DNA from: Methylumidiphilus sp963753955
Lineage (GTDB): Bacteria > Pseudomonadota > Gammaproteobacteria > Methylococcales > Methylococcaceae
DNA length: 64,000 nt
Direction: 5' to 3'
Assembly (NCBI GenBank): GCA_963753955.1
Contig: CAVWEM010000008.1
Location: 124,001 to 188,000, forward strand
Within the stretch, counting starts at the first letter, position 1; each line of letters begins with the position of its first letter. The translations under genes were made by a program, and so were the position numbers. This document shows positions 27,894 to 37,289 of the stretch, piece by piece. The notes below the pieces were generated by a model. It saw nothing but the letters and a program-made list of their open reading frames with translations. It was not told the origin of the DNA and did no database searches.

Positions 27894-29171
27894 ATGAATC
27901 AAAATGGACACCCTGATTTACCCCCGACGGCCTATAGCCGCGGAGCGGCTAGGCTGCGTTGGCTCGTGCTGGCCCTTGTGGTCGCCGCCACGGCGGCGTA
28001 TTTTTTCGGGCAGCCCGGCATCCATCAGGAACCCGGGGCGAACCCAAGATCAAGATCGGGAAGGCCGGAGGGTTCTCCCATACCGGTCGCCATTGAAAAA
28101 GCGACCCAAGGGGACTTTCCGGTTTATCTGAATGGATTGGGGACTGTCACCGCGCTGCACACGGTCACGGTGCGGACGCGGGTCGATGGCGAATTGATTC
28201 GGGTGGCTTTCACGGAAGGCCAGATGGTCAATCAGGGGGATTTGCTGGCGGAAATTGATCCCCGGGCGTTTCTGGTCCAATTGCATCAGGCCGAAGGGCA
28301 GTTGTTGCGGGACGAGGCCTTGTTGAAGAACGCCGAGATCGACTTGGTCCGTTACAAGACGCTGATGCTTAAAGATTCCATCGCCGCGCAGCAAGCCGTG
28401 ACCCAAGAGTATCTGGTCAAGCAGTATCAGGGCAATTTGGAGATGGACCGCGCCCAGGTCGATACCGCCAAGCTGCAACTCATTTATGCGCGGGTGACCG
28501 CGCCGGTTTCGGGGCGGGTGGGGCTGCGGCTGGTCGATCAGGGCAATATCGTCCATGCCAGCGATGCCAACGGGCTGGCCTTGATCACGCAAATCCAGCC
28601 TATCGCCGTGGTCTTCACCTTGCCCGAAGATGAATTGCCTGCCGTCATGAAGCGCTGGCGTTCGGGAGAGGCACTCTCCGTCGAAGCCTATGACCGGGCC
28701 GGCAAGAACAAACTCGCGAGTGGGCAGCTATCGGCGGTGGACAACCAGATTGACACGACCACAGGCACCGTCAAGCTCAAGGCCCAGTTCGCCAACAAGG
28801 ACAATATGCTGTTCTCGAACCAATTCGTGAACATCAAAATGAAGCTGGATACCCTCAGTTCGGCGACCATCATACCGACATCGGCGATTCAGCACGGCTC
28901 GATTGGTGCTTTCGTATACGTGGTGAAGGATGACAAGACCGTGACGGTGCGTCCGGTGAAGCAGGGGCCGGTCGAAGGGGAAAAGACCGCGATCCTCCAA
29001 GGGTTGGCACCCGACGAAACGCTGGTGGTGGATGGCGCCGACAAACTTCGCGAGGGGACAACCGTGGAAATCATCCAACCCGGTTCCCGGAAGCCCCAGG
29101 AAAAGGCGGTTGAGACACCGGCATCCAGTTCTGCCAAGCACCAACATCAGCACAAAGGCACTGGATCGTGA
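27894..29171 (+). CDS. mdtA: RND efflux periplasmic adaptor (MdtA-like)
   Basis: A 425-residue membrane-fusion protein. A single N-terminal hydrophobic segment (WLVLALVVAATAAYFFG) acts as an anchor or uncleaved signal. Then come the lipoyl/hairpin region (TRVDGELIRVAFTEGQMVNQGDLLAEIDP) and the beta-barrel segment with VSGRVGLRLVDQGNIV. The ATG at 27894 is preferred over an in-frame GTG at 27837. It couples the two RND permeases encoded directly downstream (GTGA overlap at 29168) to an outer-membrane channel. The symbol reflects similarity of layout to mdtABC, not proven orthology. Confidence 0.88.
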   Translation: MNQNGHPDLPPTAYSRGAARLRWLVLALVVAATAAYFFGQPGIHQEPGANPRSRSGRPEGSPIPVAIEKATQGDFPVYLNGLGTVTALHTVTVRTRVDGELIRVAFTEGQMVNQGDLLAEIDPRAFLVQLHQAEGQLLRDEALLKNAEIDLVRYKTLMLKDSIAAQQAVTQEYLVKQYQGNLEMDRAQVDTAKLQLIYARVTAPVSGRVGLRLVDQGNIVHASDANGLALITQIQPIAVVFTLPEDELPAVMKRWRSGEALSVEAYDRAGKNKLASGQLSAVDNQIDTTTGTVKLKAQFANKDNMLFSNQFVNIKMKLDTLSSATIIPTSAIQHGSIGAFVYVVKDDKTVTVRPVKQGPVEGEKTAILQGLAPDETLVVDGADKLREGTTVEIIQPGSRKPQEKAVETPASSSAKHQHQHKGTGS

Positions 29172-32100
29172 GCGTTCCGCCCGCCCGCGATCCACTGCCG
29201 GCCTTCAATCCATCCAAGACGTTTATTTTACGGCCGGTCGCCACCTCCCTGCTGATGGTGGCGCTGTTGTTGGTCGGCATCCTGGCTTATCGCTTGCTGC
29301 CGATTTCGGCCTTGCCACAAGTGGATTACCCGACCATCCAGGTGGTGACGCTCTACCCGGGGGCCAGCCCCGAGGTCATGACCTCGTCGATCACCGCGCC
29401 CCTGGAGCGCCAATTCGGCCAGATGCCGGGGCTCAACCAGATGTCATCGGCCAGTTCGGGCGGCGCTTCGGTCATCACGCTACAGTTCAATCTCAACCTG
29501 AATCTGGACATCGCCGAACAAACGGTGCAGGCGGCCATCAATGCCGCCAACACGTTCCTGCCCACCGACCTGCCGATGCCGCCTATTTACAACAAGGTCA
29601 ATCCGGCGGATGCGCCGATCCTGACTTTGGCCGTCAGTTCGAAAATTTTGCCGCTGTCCCAGGTGGAAGATTTGGTCGATACACGGCTGGCACAGAAAAT
29701 CTCCCAGTTACCTGGCGTCGGTCTGGTCAGCATCACCGGCGGGCAGCGGCCGGCGGTGCGCATCCGGGCCAATCCCAAGGCCCTGGCTGCCTACGACATG
29801 AGCCTTGAGGATCTGCGCACTGCCATTGCCGCCGCCAACGTGAACCAGGCCAAAGGTATGTTTGACGGCCCGGCCCGTGCGGCCATCATCGACGCCAACG
29901 ACCAACTCCGCTCGGCGGCGGAATACCAGAAGCTGGTTGTCGCTTACCGCAATGGCGCCCCGGTGAAGCTGTCCGAGGTCGCCGATGCGGTGGATAGCGC
30001 CGAGAATGTCCGGCTCGCCGCCTGGGCCAACGGCGCGTCGGCGGTCGTCGTCAACATCCAGCGCCAACCAGGGGCCAATGTGATCGAAGTCGTGGATCGC
30101 ATCCATGGCTTGCTGCCTAAATTGCAGGCGACCTTGCCCCGTGCCGTGGACATCGCCCCGCTGACGGATCGGACGATCACCATCCGCGCTTCGGTGCGGG
30201 ATGTCCGCATCGAGCTTTTCCTGTCCGTGGCCCTGGTCGTGCTGGTGATTTTTGTCTTTCTCCGCAACGTCCCGGCCACCACGATTCCCGGCATCGCGGT
30301 TCCCCTGTCCCTGGTCGGCACCTTCGGCGTGATGTGTCTGGCCGGCTTCAGCATCAACAACCTGACCCTGATGGCGCTCACCATCGCCACTGGCTTCGTG
30401 GTCGATGACGCCATCGTGGTGATCGAGAACATTTCCCGTTACATCGAACAAGGCGATCCGTCGCTGAAGGCGGCGCTCAAGGGTTCTGAACAGATCGGCT
30501 TCACCATCATTTCGTTGACTTTTTCCCTGGTCGCGGTGTTGATTCCGCTGCTGTTCATGGGGGATGTGGTGGGCCGTCTGTTCCGCGAATTCGCCATCAC
30601 ACTGGCGGTGGCCATCCTGATCTCCGCCGTCGTGTCGCTGACCCTGACGCCGATGATGTGCGCCAAGCTGCTCCGTCCGGTGGACGAGGCAAAAGCCGGC
30701 CGGTTTTACCGTGGCAGTGGCCGGTTTTTTGACCGGGTGACATCGGGGTATGGCCGGATGCTCGAATGGGTGCTGCAACGGCAAACCTTGACGTTGCTGG
30801 TGGCGCTCGCCACCTTGGGGCTTACCGTGTGGCTTTACGTCATCATCCCTAAGGGCTTCTTTCCGGTTCAGGACACCGGACTCATCCAGGGTATCTCGGA
30901 AGCGCCGCAGGATATTTCCTTTCCCGCCATGGCGCAACGGCAACAGGCCTTGGCGAGTGTGATCCTGGACGATCCGGCGGTGGAAAGCCTTTCCTCCTTC
31001 ATCGGTGTGGACGGCACCAATCCCACGCTGAACAGTGGCCGCTTCCTGATCAATCTGAAACCGCTGGATGTGCGGGTGGTGAATGCCACGGACGTGATCC
31101 GACGGCTTCAGCCCAAGTTGGCGGAAATCCAGGACATCTCCCTGTTCCTGCAGCCGGTGCAGGATCTCACCCTGGAAAATCAAGTAAGCCGCACCTTATT
31201 CCAATTCACCTTGGAAACAGCCATCCCTGAAGAATTGAACCAGTGGACACATCGCCTCGTCGAGCGGCTTTCCCATTTGGCCGAAATCACCGATGTCACC
31301 AGCAATCTTCAGGATCGGGGCTTGCAGGCGTTCGTGTCCATCGACCGCAGCACCGCGAGCCGCCTGGGCGTCACCACGGCGGCGATTGATAACGCCCTGT
31401 ACGACGCCTACGGGCAGCGGCTGGTGTCCACCATCTTCACCCAGTCCAACCAGTACCGGGTGGTGCTTGAAGTGAAACCCGATTACCGTAGCGGCCCGGA
31501 GTCCCTGAACGATCTCCGCATCCCTTCGACGAACGGGACGCAAGTCCCGCTGTCCGCCATCGCACAGGTGTCGGAGCGCCCAACCCCGCTGGCGATCAAT
31601 CACCTCGGCCAGTTTCCGTCGGCGACGATCTCCTTCAATTTGGCAGCGGGTGCTTCCTTGGGCGATGCGGTCAAGGCCATCGAGGCGGCTAAACAAGAGA
31701 TCGGCATGCCCCTGAGCGTCGCCACCAGTTACCAAGGCGCGGCCTTGGCTTTCACCGCCTCGCTGTCCAATACCTTGTGGCTGATTCTGGCCGCCATCGT
31801 GACGGTATACATCGTGCTGGGGGTTCTTTATGAAAGCTATATCCACCCCATCACGATCCTGTCGACCCTGCCTTCCGCCGGCGTCGGTGCCTTGCTCGCG
31901 CTGATGGTCGCCGGAATGGATCTCGGCATCATTGGCATCATCGGCATCATCCTGCTCATCGGCATCGTGAAAAAGAACGCCATCATGATGATCGATTTTG
32001 CCCTGGAGGCGGAACGCAAGCAGGGTCTGCCGCCCAGGGAGGCTATCTATCAGGCTTGCCTGTTACGCTTCCGGCCCATCATGATGACGACCCTGGCGGC

Positions 32101-32338
32101 ACTGCTCGGCGCGTTGCCGCTGATGTTGGGAACCGGCGTGGGCTCGGAGCTGCGCCATCCCTTAGGACTGACGATGGTCGGCGGCTTGATCCTGAGCCAA
32201 TTGCTGACCCTGTTCACGACACCGGTCATTTATTTGAAATTGGATAGCCTGGCCCGTCGCGTGACCGGCCGGGGAGAAATCCCCCCTAACCCCCCTTTTG
32301 CAAAGGGGGGATGGATCAACCGCGGTAAGGCAATATGA
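29168..32338 (+). CDS. mdtB: RND efflux permease (MdtB-like)
   Basis: A 1056-residue HAE1-type RND transporter starting with GTG 29168. TM1 is followed by large periplasmic loops (SALPQVDYPTIQVVTLYPGA), and TM4 has the proton-relay aspartates in GFVVDDAIVVIENIS. The second half repeats the fold and ends with GIIGIILLIGIVKKNAIMMID. The last codons are unusual: residues around 1038-1048 are encoded by a C-rich/G-rich palindromic repeat (32290-32310). It pairs with the permease gene at 32335, which overlaps it by 4 bases. Confidence 0.92.
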   Translation: MSVPPARDPLPAFNPSKTFILRPVATSLLMVALLLVGILAYRLLPISALPQVDYPTIQVVTLYPGASPEVMTSSITAPLERQFGQMPGLNQMSSASSGGASVITLQFNLNLNLDIAEQTVQAAINAANTFLPTDLPMPPIYNKVNPADAPILTLAVSSKILPLSQVEDLVDTRLAQKISQLPGVGLVSITGGQRPAVRIRANPKALAAYDMSLEDLRTAIAAANVNQAKGMFDGPARAAIIDANDQLRSAAEYQKLVVAYRNGAPVKLSEVADAVDSAENVRLAAWANGASAVVVNIQRQPGANVIEVVDRIHGLLPKLQATLPRAVDIAPLTDRTITIRASVRDVRIELFLSVALVVLVIFVFLRNVPATTIPGIAVPLSLVGTFGVMCLAGFSINNLTLMALTIATGFVVDDAIVVIENISRYIEQGDPSLKAALKGSEQIGFTIISLTFSLVAVLIPLLFMGDVVGRLFREFAITLAVAILISAVVSLTLTPMMCAKLLRPVDEAKAGRFYRGSGRFFDRVTSGYGRMLEWVLQRQTLTLLVALATLGLTVWLYVIIPKGFFPVQDTGLIQGISEAPQDISFPAMAQRQQALASVILDDPAVESLSSFIGVDGTNPTLNSGRFLINLKPLDVRVVNATDVIRRLQPKLAEIQDISLFLQPVQDLTLENQVSRTLFQFTLETAIPEELNQWTHRLVERLSHLAEITDVTSNLQDRGLQAFVSIDRSTASRLGVTTAAIDNALYDAYGQRLVSTIFTQSNQYRVVLEVKPDYRSGPESLNDLRIPSTNGTQVPLSAIAQVSERPTPLAINHLGQFPSATISFNLAAGASLGDAVKAIEAAKQEIGMPLSVATSYQGAALAFTASLSNTLWLILAAIVTVYIVLGVLYESYIHPITILSTLPSAGVGALLALMVAGMDLGIIGIIGIILLIGIVKKNAIMMIDFALEAERKQGLPPREAIYQACLLRFRPIMMTTLAALLGALPLMLGTGVGSELRHPLGLTMVGGLILSQLLTLFTTPVIYLKLDSLARRVTGRGEIPPNPPFAKGGWINRGKAI
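32290..32310. repeat. C/G-run palindrome inside the permease 3' end
   Basis: CCCCCCTTT-TGC-AAAGGGGGG forms a perfect 9-bp stem with a 3-base loop. Similar C-run/G-run hairpins are widespread in bacterial intergenic regions. Here it is read as PPNPPFAKGG at the C-terminus of the permease. Confidence 0.75.
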
Positions 32339-35300
32339 ACCTCTCCGCGATTTTCATCTATCGGCCTGTCGCCACCACGTTGCTGACCCTGGGCGTGGCG
32401 CTGGCGGGAATCCTCGCCTTTCTGCAATTGCCCGTGGCCCCTTTGCCGCAGGTGGATTTCCCGACCATCTCCGTGCAGGCATCTTTGCCCGGTGCCAGCC
32501 CGGAAACCATGGCCGCGACGGTCGCCACCCCGTTGGAACGATCCTTGGGCCGCATCGCCGGCATCACCGAGATGACTTCTTCGAGTTCCTTGGGATCGAC
32601 CGGCATCACCCTGCAATTCGACTTGGATCGTGACATCGATGGCGCGGCCCGTGACGTGCAGGCGGCCATCAATGCCGCCAGCGGCCTACTCCCCACCAAT
32701 CTGCCCAGCCGCCCCAGCTATCGCAAGGTCAATCCGGCCGATTCCCCCATCCTGATCTTGGCGCTGACTTCGGATACCCTAAGCCGCGGCCAGATGTACG
32801 ACGCGGCTTCGACGATCCTGGCGCAAAAAATCGCGCAAATCCAGGGCATTGGCCAGGTGAGCGTGGGCGGCAGTTCATTGCCCGCGGTGCGGGTCGAGTT
32901 GAATCCGGCGGCGTTGGCGAAATACGGGGTGGGTCTCGAAGACGTCCGCACGGCGATTGTGTCGGCCAACGCCAATCGTCCCAAGGGTTCGGTCAATGAT
33001 GAGACGCGGCACTGGCAGATCCAGGCCAACGACCAGGCCAAGAGCGCGCAGGAATATCTGCCGCTGATCGTGGCCTATCGCAACGGCGCCGCCGTGCGGA
33101 TCGCCGATCTCGGCGAGGCGGTGGATTCGGTGGAGGACGTACGCAATGCCGGGTTGAAAAACGGCAAGCCCTCGGTGCTGCTGATCTTGAGCAAAGAGCC
33201 CGGCGCCAACATCATCGAAACGGTGGAAAAGGTGAAGGCGCTGCTGCCGCAACTGCGGGCATCCATCCCGAACGCCATTGACCTGTCGGTGGTCATCGAC
33301 CGCTCGGTGACCATCAGGGCATCCGTCAACGAAGTCGAGCGTAGCCTGCTGATCGCAATAGGGTTGGTGATCTTTGTGGTGTTCGCTTTTTTGCGCAATC
33401 CGGCATCGGCGTTGATCCCGATCATCGCCGTGCCGGTTTCCCTGATCGGTGCCTGCGGGGTGATGTATCTATGCCATTACAGCATCGACAACCTGTCCCT
33501 GATGGCCTTGACCGTCGCCACCGGCTTCGTGGTCGATGATGCCATCGTGGTGCTGGAGAACACGGCCCGCCACATCGAAAAAGGGGTTCCGCCCTATCAG
33601 GCCGCATTGCGGGGTGCCGGGGAAGTGGGCTTCACCGTGCTGTCCATGAGCTTGTCGCTGATCGCCGTGTTCCTTCCGATATTGTTGATGGGAGGCATCG
33701 TCGGGCGCTTGTTCAGGGAGTTCGCGGTTACCCTTTCCGCCGCCGTGATGGTGTCGCTGGTGGTGTCATTGACCACCACCCCGATGCTGTGCGCCCGTTG
33801 GCTAGCCCAGGAAAAACCGCAGCATGGTCGTTTATACCGGGGGGTGGAGCACTTTTTCGATCTGCTGCTGCGCGGCTATGAACGCAGCTTGCGCGGGGCC
33901 TTGGGCCATCCACGCCTGATGATGTTTCTGCTGTTTTGCACCATAGGCCTGAACATCTATCTCTATGTGATCATTCCCAAGGGGTTTTTCCCGACGCAGG
34001 ATAACGGGAGGCTGAATGGCACCATCCAGGCGGATCAGAGCATCTCGTTCCAGGCTATGGCGAAAAAGCTGGCCGATTTTGCCGACATCCTGCGGCAGGA
34101 TCAGGCTATCGACAATGTCATTGGCGTCGCCGGCGGCCAGCAGGGCGGCAACACCGCCCGGATGTTCGCGGTGCTCAAGCCACCGGAAGAGCGGGATGCC
34201 CCCATCGACCGCATCTTGGGGCGTCTGCGTAAAAATCTGTCGAACGAGCCGGGGGCCAGCCTGTTCCTGCAACCGACGCAAGATCTCCGCGTTGGTGGCC
34301 GGATTTCGCCCTCCATGTTCGAATATACCTTGCAAGCGGAACATCTGGCCGATCTGCGTGAGTGGACGCCGAAAATCCTCAAGGCAATGTCCGCGCTTCC
34401 CGAACTGACCGATGTCAACACCGACCAGCAGGACAAGGGGCAACAGGTGTCGCTGGTGGTCGACCGCGACGCGGCGTCACGGCTCGGGGTCAGCCTGGCA
34501 TTGATCGACGCGAGTTTGAACGACGCATTCGGACAGCGGCAGGTCTCCGTCATCTACAATCCGCTCAATCAATACCATGTGGTGATGGAATTGGCCCCCC
34601 AATATTGGCAAAGTTCACAGACGCTGTGGCAAATTTACCTGAGTGTCGCCCCCGTGGCACCGCAAACGGCCAACACCCAGCCACCGCTGTCGACTTTGGC
34701 GAGTTTCGCGGCGACCAACACGCCGTTGACGGTCAACCATCATGGACAATTCGCCGCCGCGACCCTCTCCTTCAACCTCAAGCCCGGATCCTCGCTCTAC
34801 GACGCGACGGAGGCGATCAAAAGATCCTTGCAAGAAATCGGTGTGCCGGCGTCGGTCCACAGTGGCTTCCAGGGTACGGCGAAGGTCTTCCAGGAGTCGT
34901 TGCGGAACCAGCCTTGGCTCATCTTGGCTGCCCTGGTCGCCATCTATATCGTGCTGGGCATACTCTACGAGAGCTATGTGCATCCGGTCACCATTCTCTC
35001 CACCTTGCCCTCCGCCGGCGTCGGGGCGATTCTCGCCCTGCTGGCCACTGGGACGGAGTTCAGCATCATCGCCTTGATCGGCGTGATCCTGCTCATCGGC
35101 ATCGTGAAAAAGAACGCCATCATGATGATCGACTTTGCCCTGCATGCCGAGCGCGAGCAAGGGATGGCCGCGCACGAAGCCATTTTCAGCGCTTGTCTCA
35201 TCCGTTTCCGTCCGATCATGATGACGACCTTCGCCGCCTTGCTCGGTGCCTTGCCACTGGCCTTGGGTTCAGGCTACGGCGCGGAACTGCGCCGGCCCTT

Positions 35301-35433
35301 AGGGATATCCATCGTCGGCGGCTTGATCGTCAGCCAGATGCTCACGCTTTACACCACGCCCGTGGTTTACCTTTACTTGGATCGGTTTCGGGTTTGGTGT
35401 GGCCGTGTCTTCAGACGGCCTGGTTCCGAATAA
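32335..35433 (+). CDS. mdtC: RND efflux permease (MdtC-like)
   Basis: A 1032-residue HAE1-type RND permease, starting at ATG 32335 over the upstream stop. It shows APLPQVDFPTISVQASLPGA, the TM4 relay GFVVDDAIVVLEN, and GVILLIGIVKKNAIMMIDFA in the second half. Together with the preceding permease it probably makes a heterotrimer, as MdtB and MdtC do. The pair likely exports amphipathic compounds such as bile-salt-like or metal-chelating substrates. No repressor gene is adjacent. Confidence 0.92.
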   Translation: MNLSAIFIYRPVATTLLTLGVALAGILAFLQLPVAPLPQVDFPTISVQASLPGASPETMAATVATPLERSLGRIAGITEMTSSSSLGSTGITLQFDLDRDIDGAARDVQAAINAASGLLPTNLPSRPSYRKVNPADSPILILALTSDTLSRGQMYDAASTILAQKIAQIQGIGQVSVGGSSLPAVRVELNPAALAKYGVGLEDVRTAIVSANANRPKGSVNDETRHWQIQANDQAKSAQEYLPLIVAYRNGAAVRIADLGEAVDSVEDVRNAGLKNGKPSVLLILSKEPGANIIETVEKVKALLPQLRASIPNAIDLSVVIDRSVTIRASVNEVERSLLIAIGLVIFVVFAFLRNPASALIPIIAVPVSLIGACGVMYLCHYSIDNLSLMALTVATGFVVDDAIVVLENTARHIEKGVPPYQAALRGAGEVGFTVLSMSLSLIAVFLPILLMGGIVGRLFREFAVTLSAAVMVSLVVSLTTTPMLCARWLAQEKPQHGRLYRGVEHFFDLLLRGYERSLRGALGHPRLMMFLLFCTIGLNIYLYVIIPKGFFPTQDNGRLNGTIQADQSISFQAMAKKLADFADILRQDQAIDNVIGVAGGQQGGNTARMFAVLKPPEERDAPIDRILGRLRKNLSNEPGASLFLQPTQDLRVGGRISPSMFEYTLQAEHLADLREWTPKILKAMSALPELTDVNTDQQDKGQQVSLVVDRDAASRLGVSLALIDASLNDAFGQRQVSVIYNPLNQYHVVMELAPQYWQSSQTLWQIYLSVAPVAPQTANTQPPLSTLASFAATNTPLTVNHHGQFAAATLSFNLKPGSSLYDATEAIKRSLQEIGVPASVHSGFQGTAKVFQESLRNQPWLILAALVAIYIVLGILYESYVHPVTILSTLPSAGVGAILALLATGTEFSIIALIGVILLIGIVKKNAIMMIDFALHAEREQGMAAHEAIFSACLIRFRPIMMTTFAALLGALPLALGSGYGAELRRPLGISIVGGLIVSQMLTLYTTPVVYLYLDRFRVWCGRVFRRPGSE

Positions 35434-35535
35434 GCACGGCGGGATAATTCCATCCGTTCGCGGGATTGGTCATTCCGACGCCCGTGGGTTTAAAATCGTC
35501 CATGTTACGTGTCACCACCCCATAAGGAGCCTGCC

Positions 35536-35988
35536 ATGCGTGGCATCATCATCCTGTCCCTTTGGCTTTTCGCCTTGGGGTTTCCCGCCCCGTCTTTTGC
35601 CGAAACGCCAGCCAAGACAGATCAATCCGATCAGGACAGGAAACGGCTGGTGGCGGACAACCTGCCGCTTACCGAGGCTGAAGCCCGCCGGTTCTGGCCC
35701 TTGTACGAACGCTTCGAACTGGAGATTGCTAAGTTGGCGGAGCGGCGGAAAACCATCATCAACACGCTCGGCGAACATTATGACGACATGTCCGACGCCA
35801 TGGCGAAGCAGCTTATCCTGGAGCAACTCAATTACCAGGAAGACCGTTTAAAGTTGATGAAGTCGTATTTGCCACGGTTTGAGAAAACCTTGCCCGCCAA
35901 GAAATTGGCCCGCTTTTACCAGATCGAAGGCAGGATACGCGCCGCCATTGAGGCCGAAATAGCCGAACGGATTCCGCTCATCCAATAA
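35536..35988 (+). CDS. Small periplasmic helical protein, Spy/CpxP-like in layout
   Basis: The ATG at 35536 has AAGGAG 6 bases upstream. The 150-residue product starts with a signal peptide (IIILSLWLFALGFPAPSFA), probably cut after SFA. The rest is charged helix with LTEAEARRFWPLYERFELEIAKL, like LTxxQ-type proteins of the Spy/CpxP group. Located just after an RND pump, it could sense or buffer periplasmic stress linked to efflux. No orthologue is named, because the residue pattern is only similar in kind. Confidence 0.6.
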   Translation: MRGIIILSLWLFALGFPAPSFAETPAKTDQSDQDRKRLVADNLPLTEAEARRFWPLYERFELEIAKLAERRKTIINTLGEHYDDMSDAMAKQLILEQLNYQEDRLKLMKSYLPRFEKTLPAKKLARFYQIEGRIRAAIEAEIAERIPLIQ

Positions 35989-35992
35989 GCCC

Positions 35993-37153
35993 ATGGCCAA
36001 CCACCCACACCCGTCCGGCCAGGCCTATCCGCCCGCATGGCGACTGTGGACGCTGGGCGTGTTGGCGTGTGCTTGTTTGGGAGGCTGTGCGACGGGAAAA
36101 AAACTGGATTCGGCGGCGAAGGCCGCCCCGCCCGCCCCAAGCCCCGCGACGCAGCCGGCCACACCGCCAACAGATACGAGATACGATGCTTTCAAGGCCT
36201 TTGCCCGCCAGCGTGTCACGGAGGAATGGGAAGAGCAAAACCGGCCCAGCCCCGAAGACGCCGCCGCCACCGCCGAGACCCACGGGCAATTCCAAACCTA
36301 CGGGGCCGAACGCGGCGAAGACATCGCCGAGGAATTCTTCAAAGGCCGGTACAACCGTTCCCGCGCCCGCCTGCCGGAGAATCTCGACAAATGGCGCTTC
36401 GAGCCGGATATCGACAACCCTGGCCCGGATTTGGCGAATTTCCCCAACAGCGCTTTCACCCTTCCGCAAGGGCGGGCCTACGTCGAGATCTCGCCGTTCG
36501 CCTATTACGGCACCGCACTCGCCAGTCCGGCCCAGTACAACGCCGAGTTTCTGCTGCGCTATGGCGTGACCGACGACATCGAATTGCGCCTGTTCGGCAA
36601 TGGCCTGAGTTGGATGGGGGGAGCCGATTCCAAGTGGGGCTTCTCTCCCCTCGCCTTCGACACCAAGATTCAGTTATGGACGGAAAAGCCGGATTATTTC
36701 CTGCCGGCGGCAGGTTTTGAAGCGTATTTGCAAACGGAATGGCTGGGCAGCAAGGCTTTCAACGGTGGCTTGCAGCCTTCCTTCACATTCAATTTCGACC
36801 AGTCCCTGCCTTGGAATATCGACTTTGAATATAACCTGGGGGCGACGCGGTTCCAGGACAGCGCCGGCCAGAACATCTGGGAGTTCAGCTTTCAATGGGC
36901 CTTCCAGCGCGATTTGTTCAACAAGGACTTCGCCGTGTTCATCCACGGTTTTTACAATGCCGCCTCGCTGCCCCGAATACCCAATGTCCAATTGCCTTAC
37001 TCTGCTTACAACGCGCCGTCGCAGGTTGCCGTGGGCGGGGGTTTCATCTGGACTGTCAACAAGCGCTTCGCCGTCTATGGCCAGACGAGCGGCGGGGCAA
37101 CCCGATTCACGCCCAGCATCATGAGCATGCTCGGTTTCGCGGTATCGTTTTGA
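35993..37153 (+). CDS. Outer-membrane lipoprotein with probable beta-barrel
   Basis: A 386-residue product with a lipobox (LGGC, Cys32) after a hydrophobic stretch, then an Ala/Pro-rich linker and an acidic region. The C-terminal 240 residues alternate aromatic and polar residues and end in Phe (AVSF), as in outer-membrane beta-barrels. It follows the Spy-like gene by 4 bases and the RND pump, and may be the outer-membrane partner or a companion transporter. It lacks the TolC fold, so it is not a standard RND channel. Confidence 0.55.
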   Translation: MANHPHPSGQAYPPAWRLWTLGVLACACLGGCATGKKLDSAAKAAPPAPSPATQPATPPTDTRYDAFKAFARQRVTEEWEEQNRPSPEDAAATAETHGQFQTYGAERGEDIAEEFFKGRYNRSRARLPENLDKWRFEPDIDNPGPDLANFPNSAFTLPQGRAYVEISPFAYYGTALASPAQYNAEFLLRYGVTDDIELRLFGNGLSWMGGADSKWGFSPLAFDTKIQLWTEKPDYFLPAAGFEAYLQTEWLGSKAFNGGLQPSFTFNFDQSLPWNIDFEYNLGATRFQDSAGQNIWEFSFQWAFQRDLFNKDFAVFIHGFYNAASLPRIPNVQLPYSAYNAPSQVAVGGGFIWTVNKRFAVYGQTSGGATRFTPSIMSMLGFAVSF

Positions 37154-37289
37154 GTTCCTTAGGCGCGGAAATCTGGTATCTTTTCCCCTTGGCCGAGTGC
37201 GGATTAGAGGCCACCGCGATTTTGCACGAATTTGCCAGCCTTGGCCTGTCAATTCGCCCTATAGACATCAAGCAAAGACAGGATGATTT

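Noticed and set aside
29708..31183. Long minus-strand open frame (491 codons) inside the MdtB-like gene
   Set aside because: It is rich in His, Gln, Gly and Arg and antisense to a well-conserved permease; a GC-rich shadow frame.
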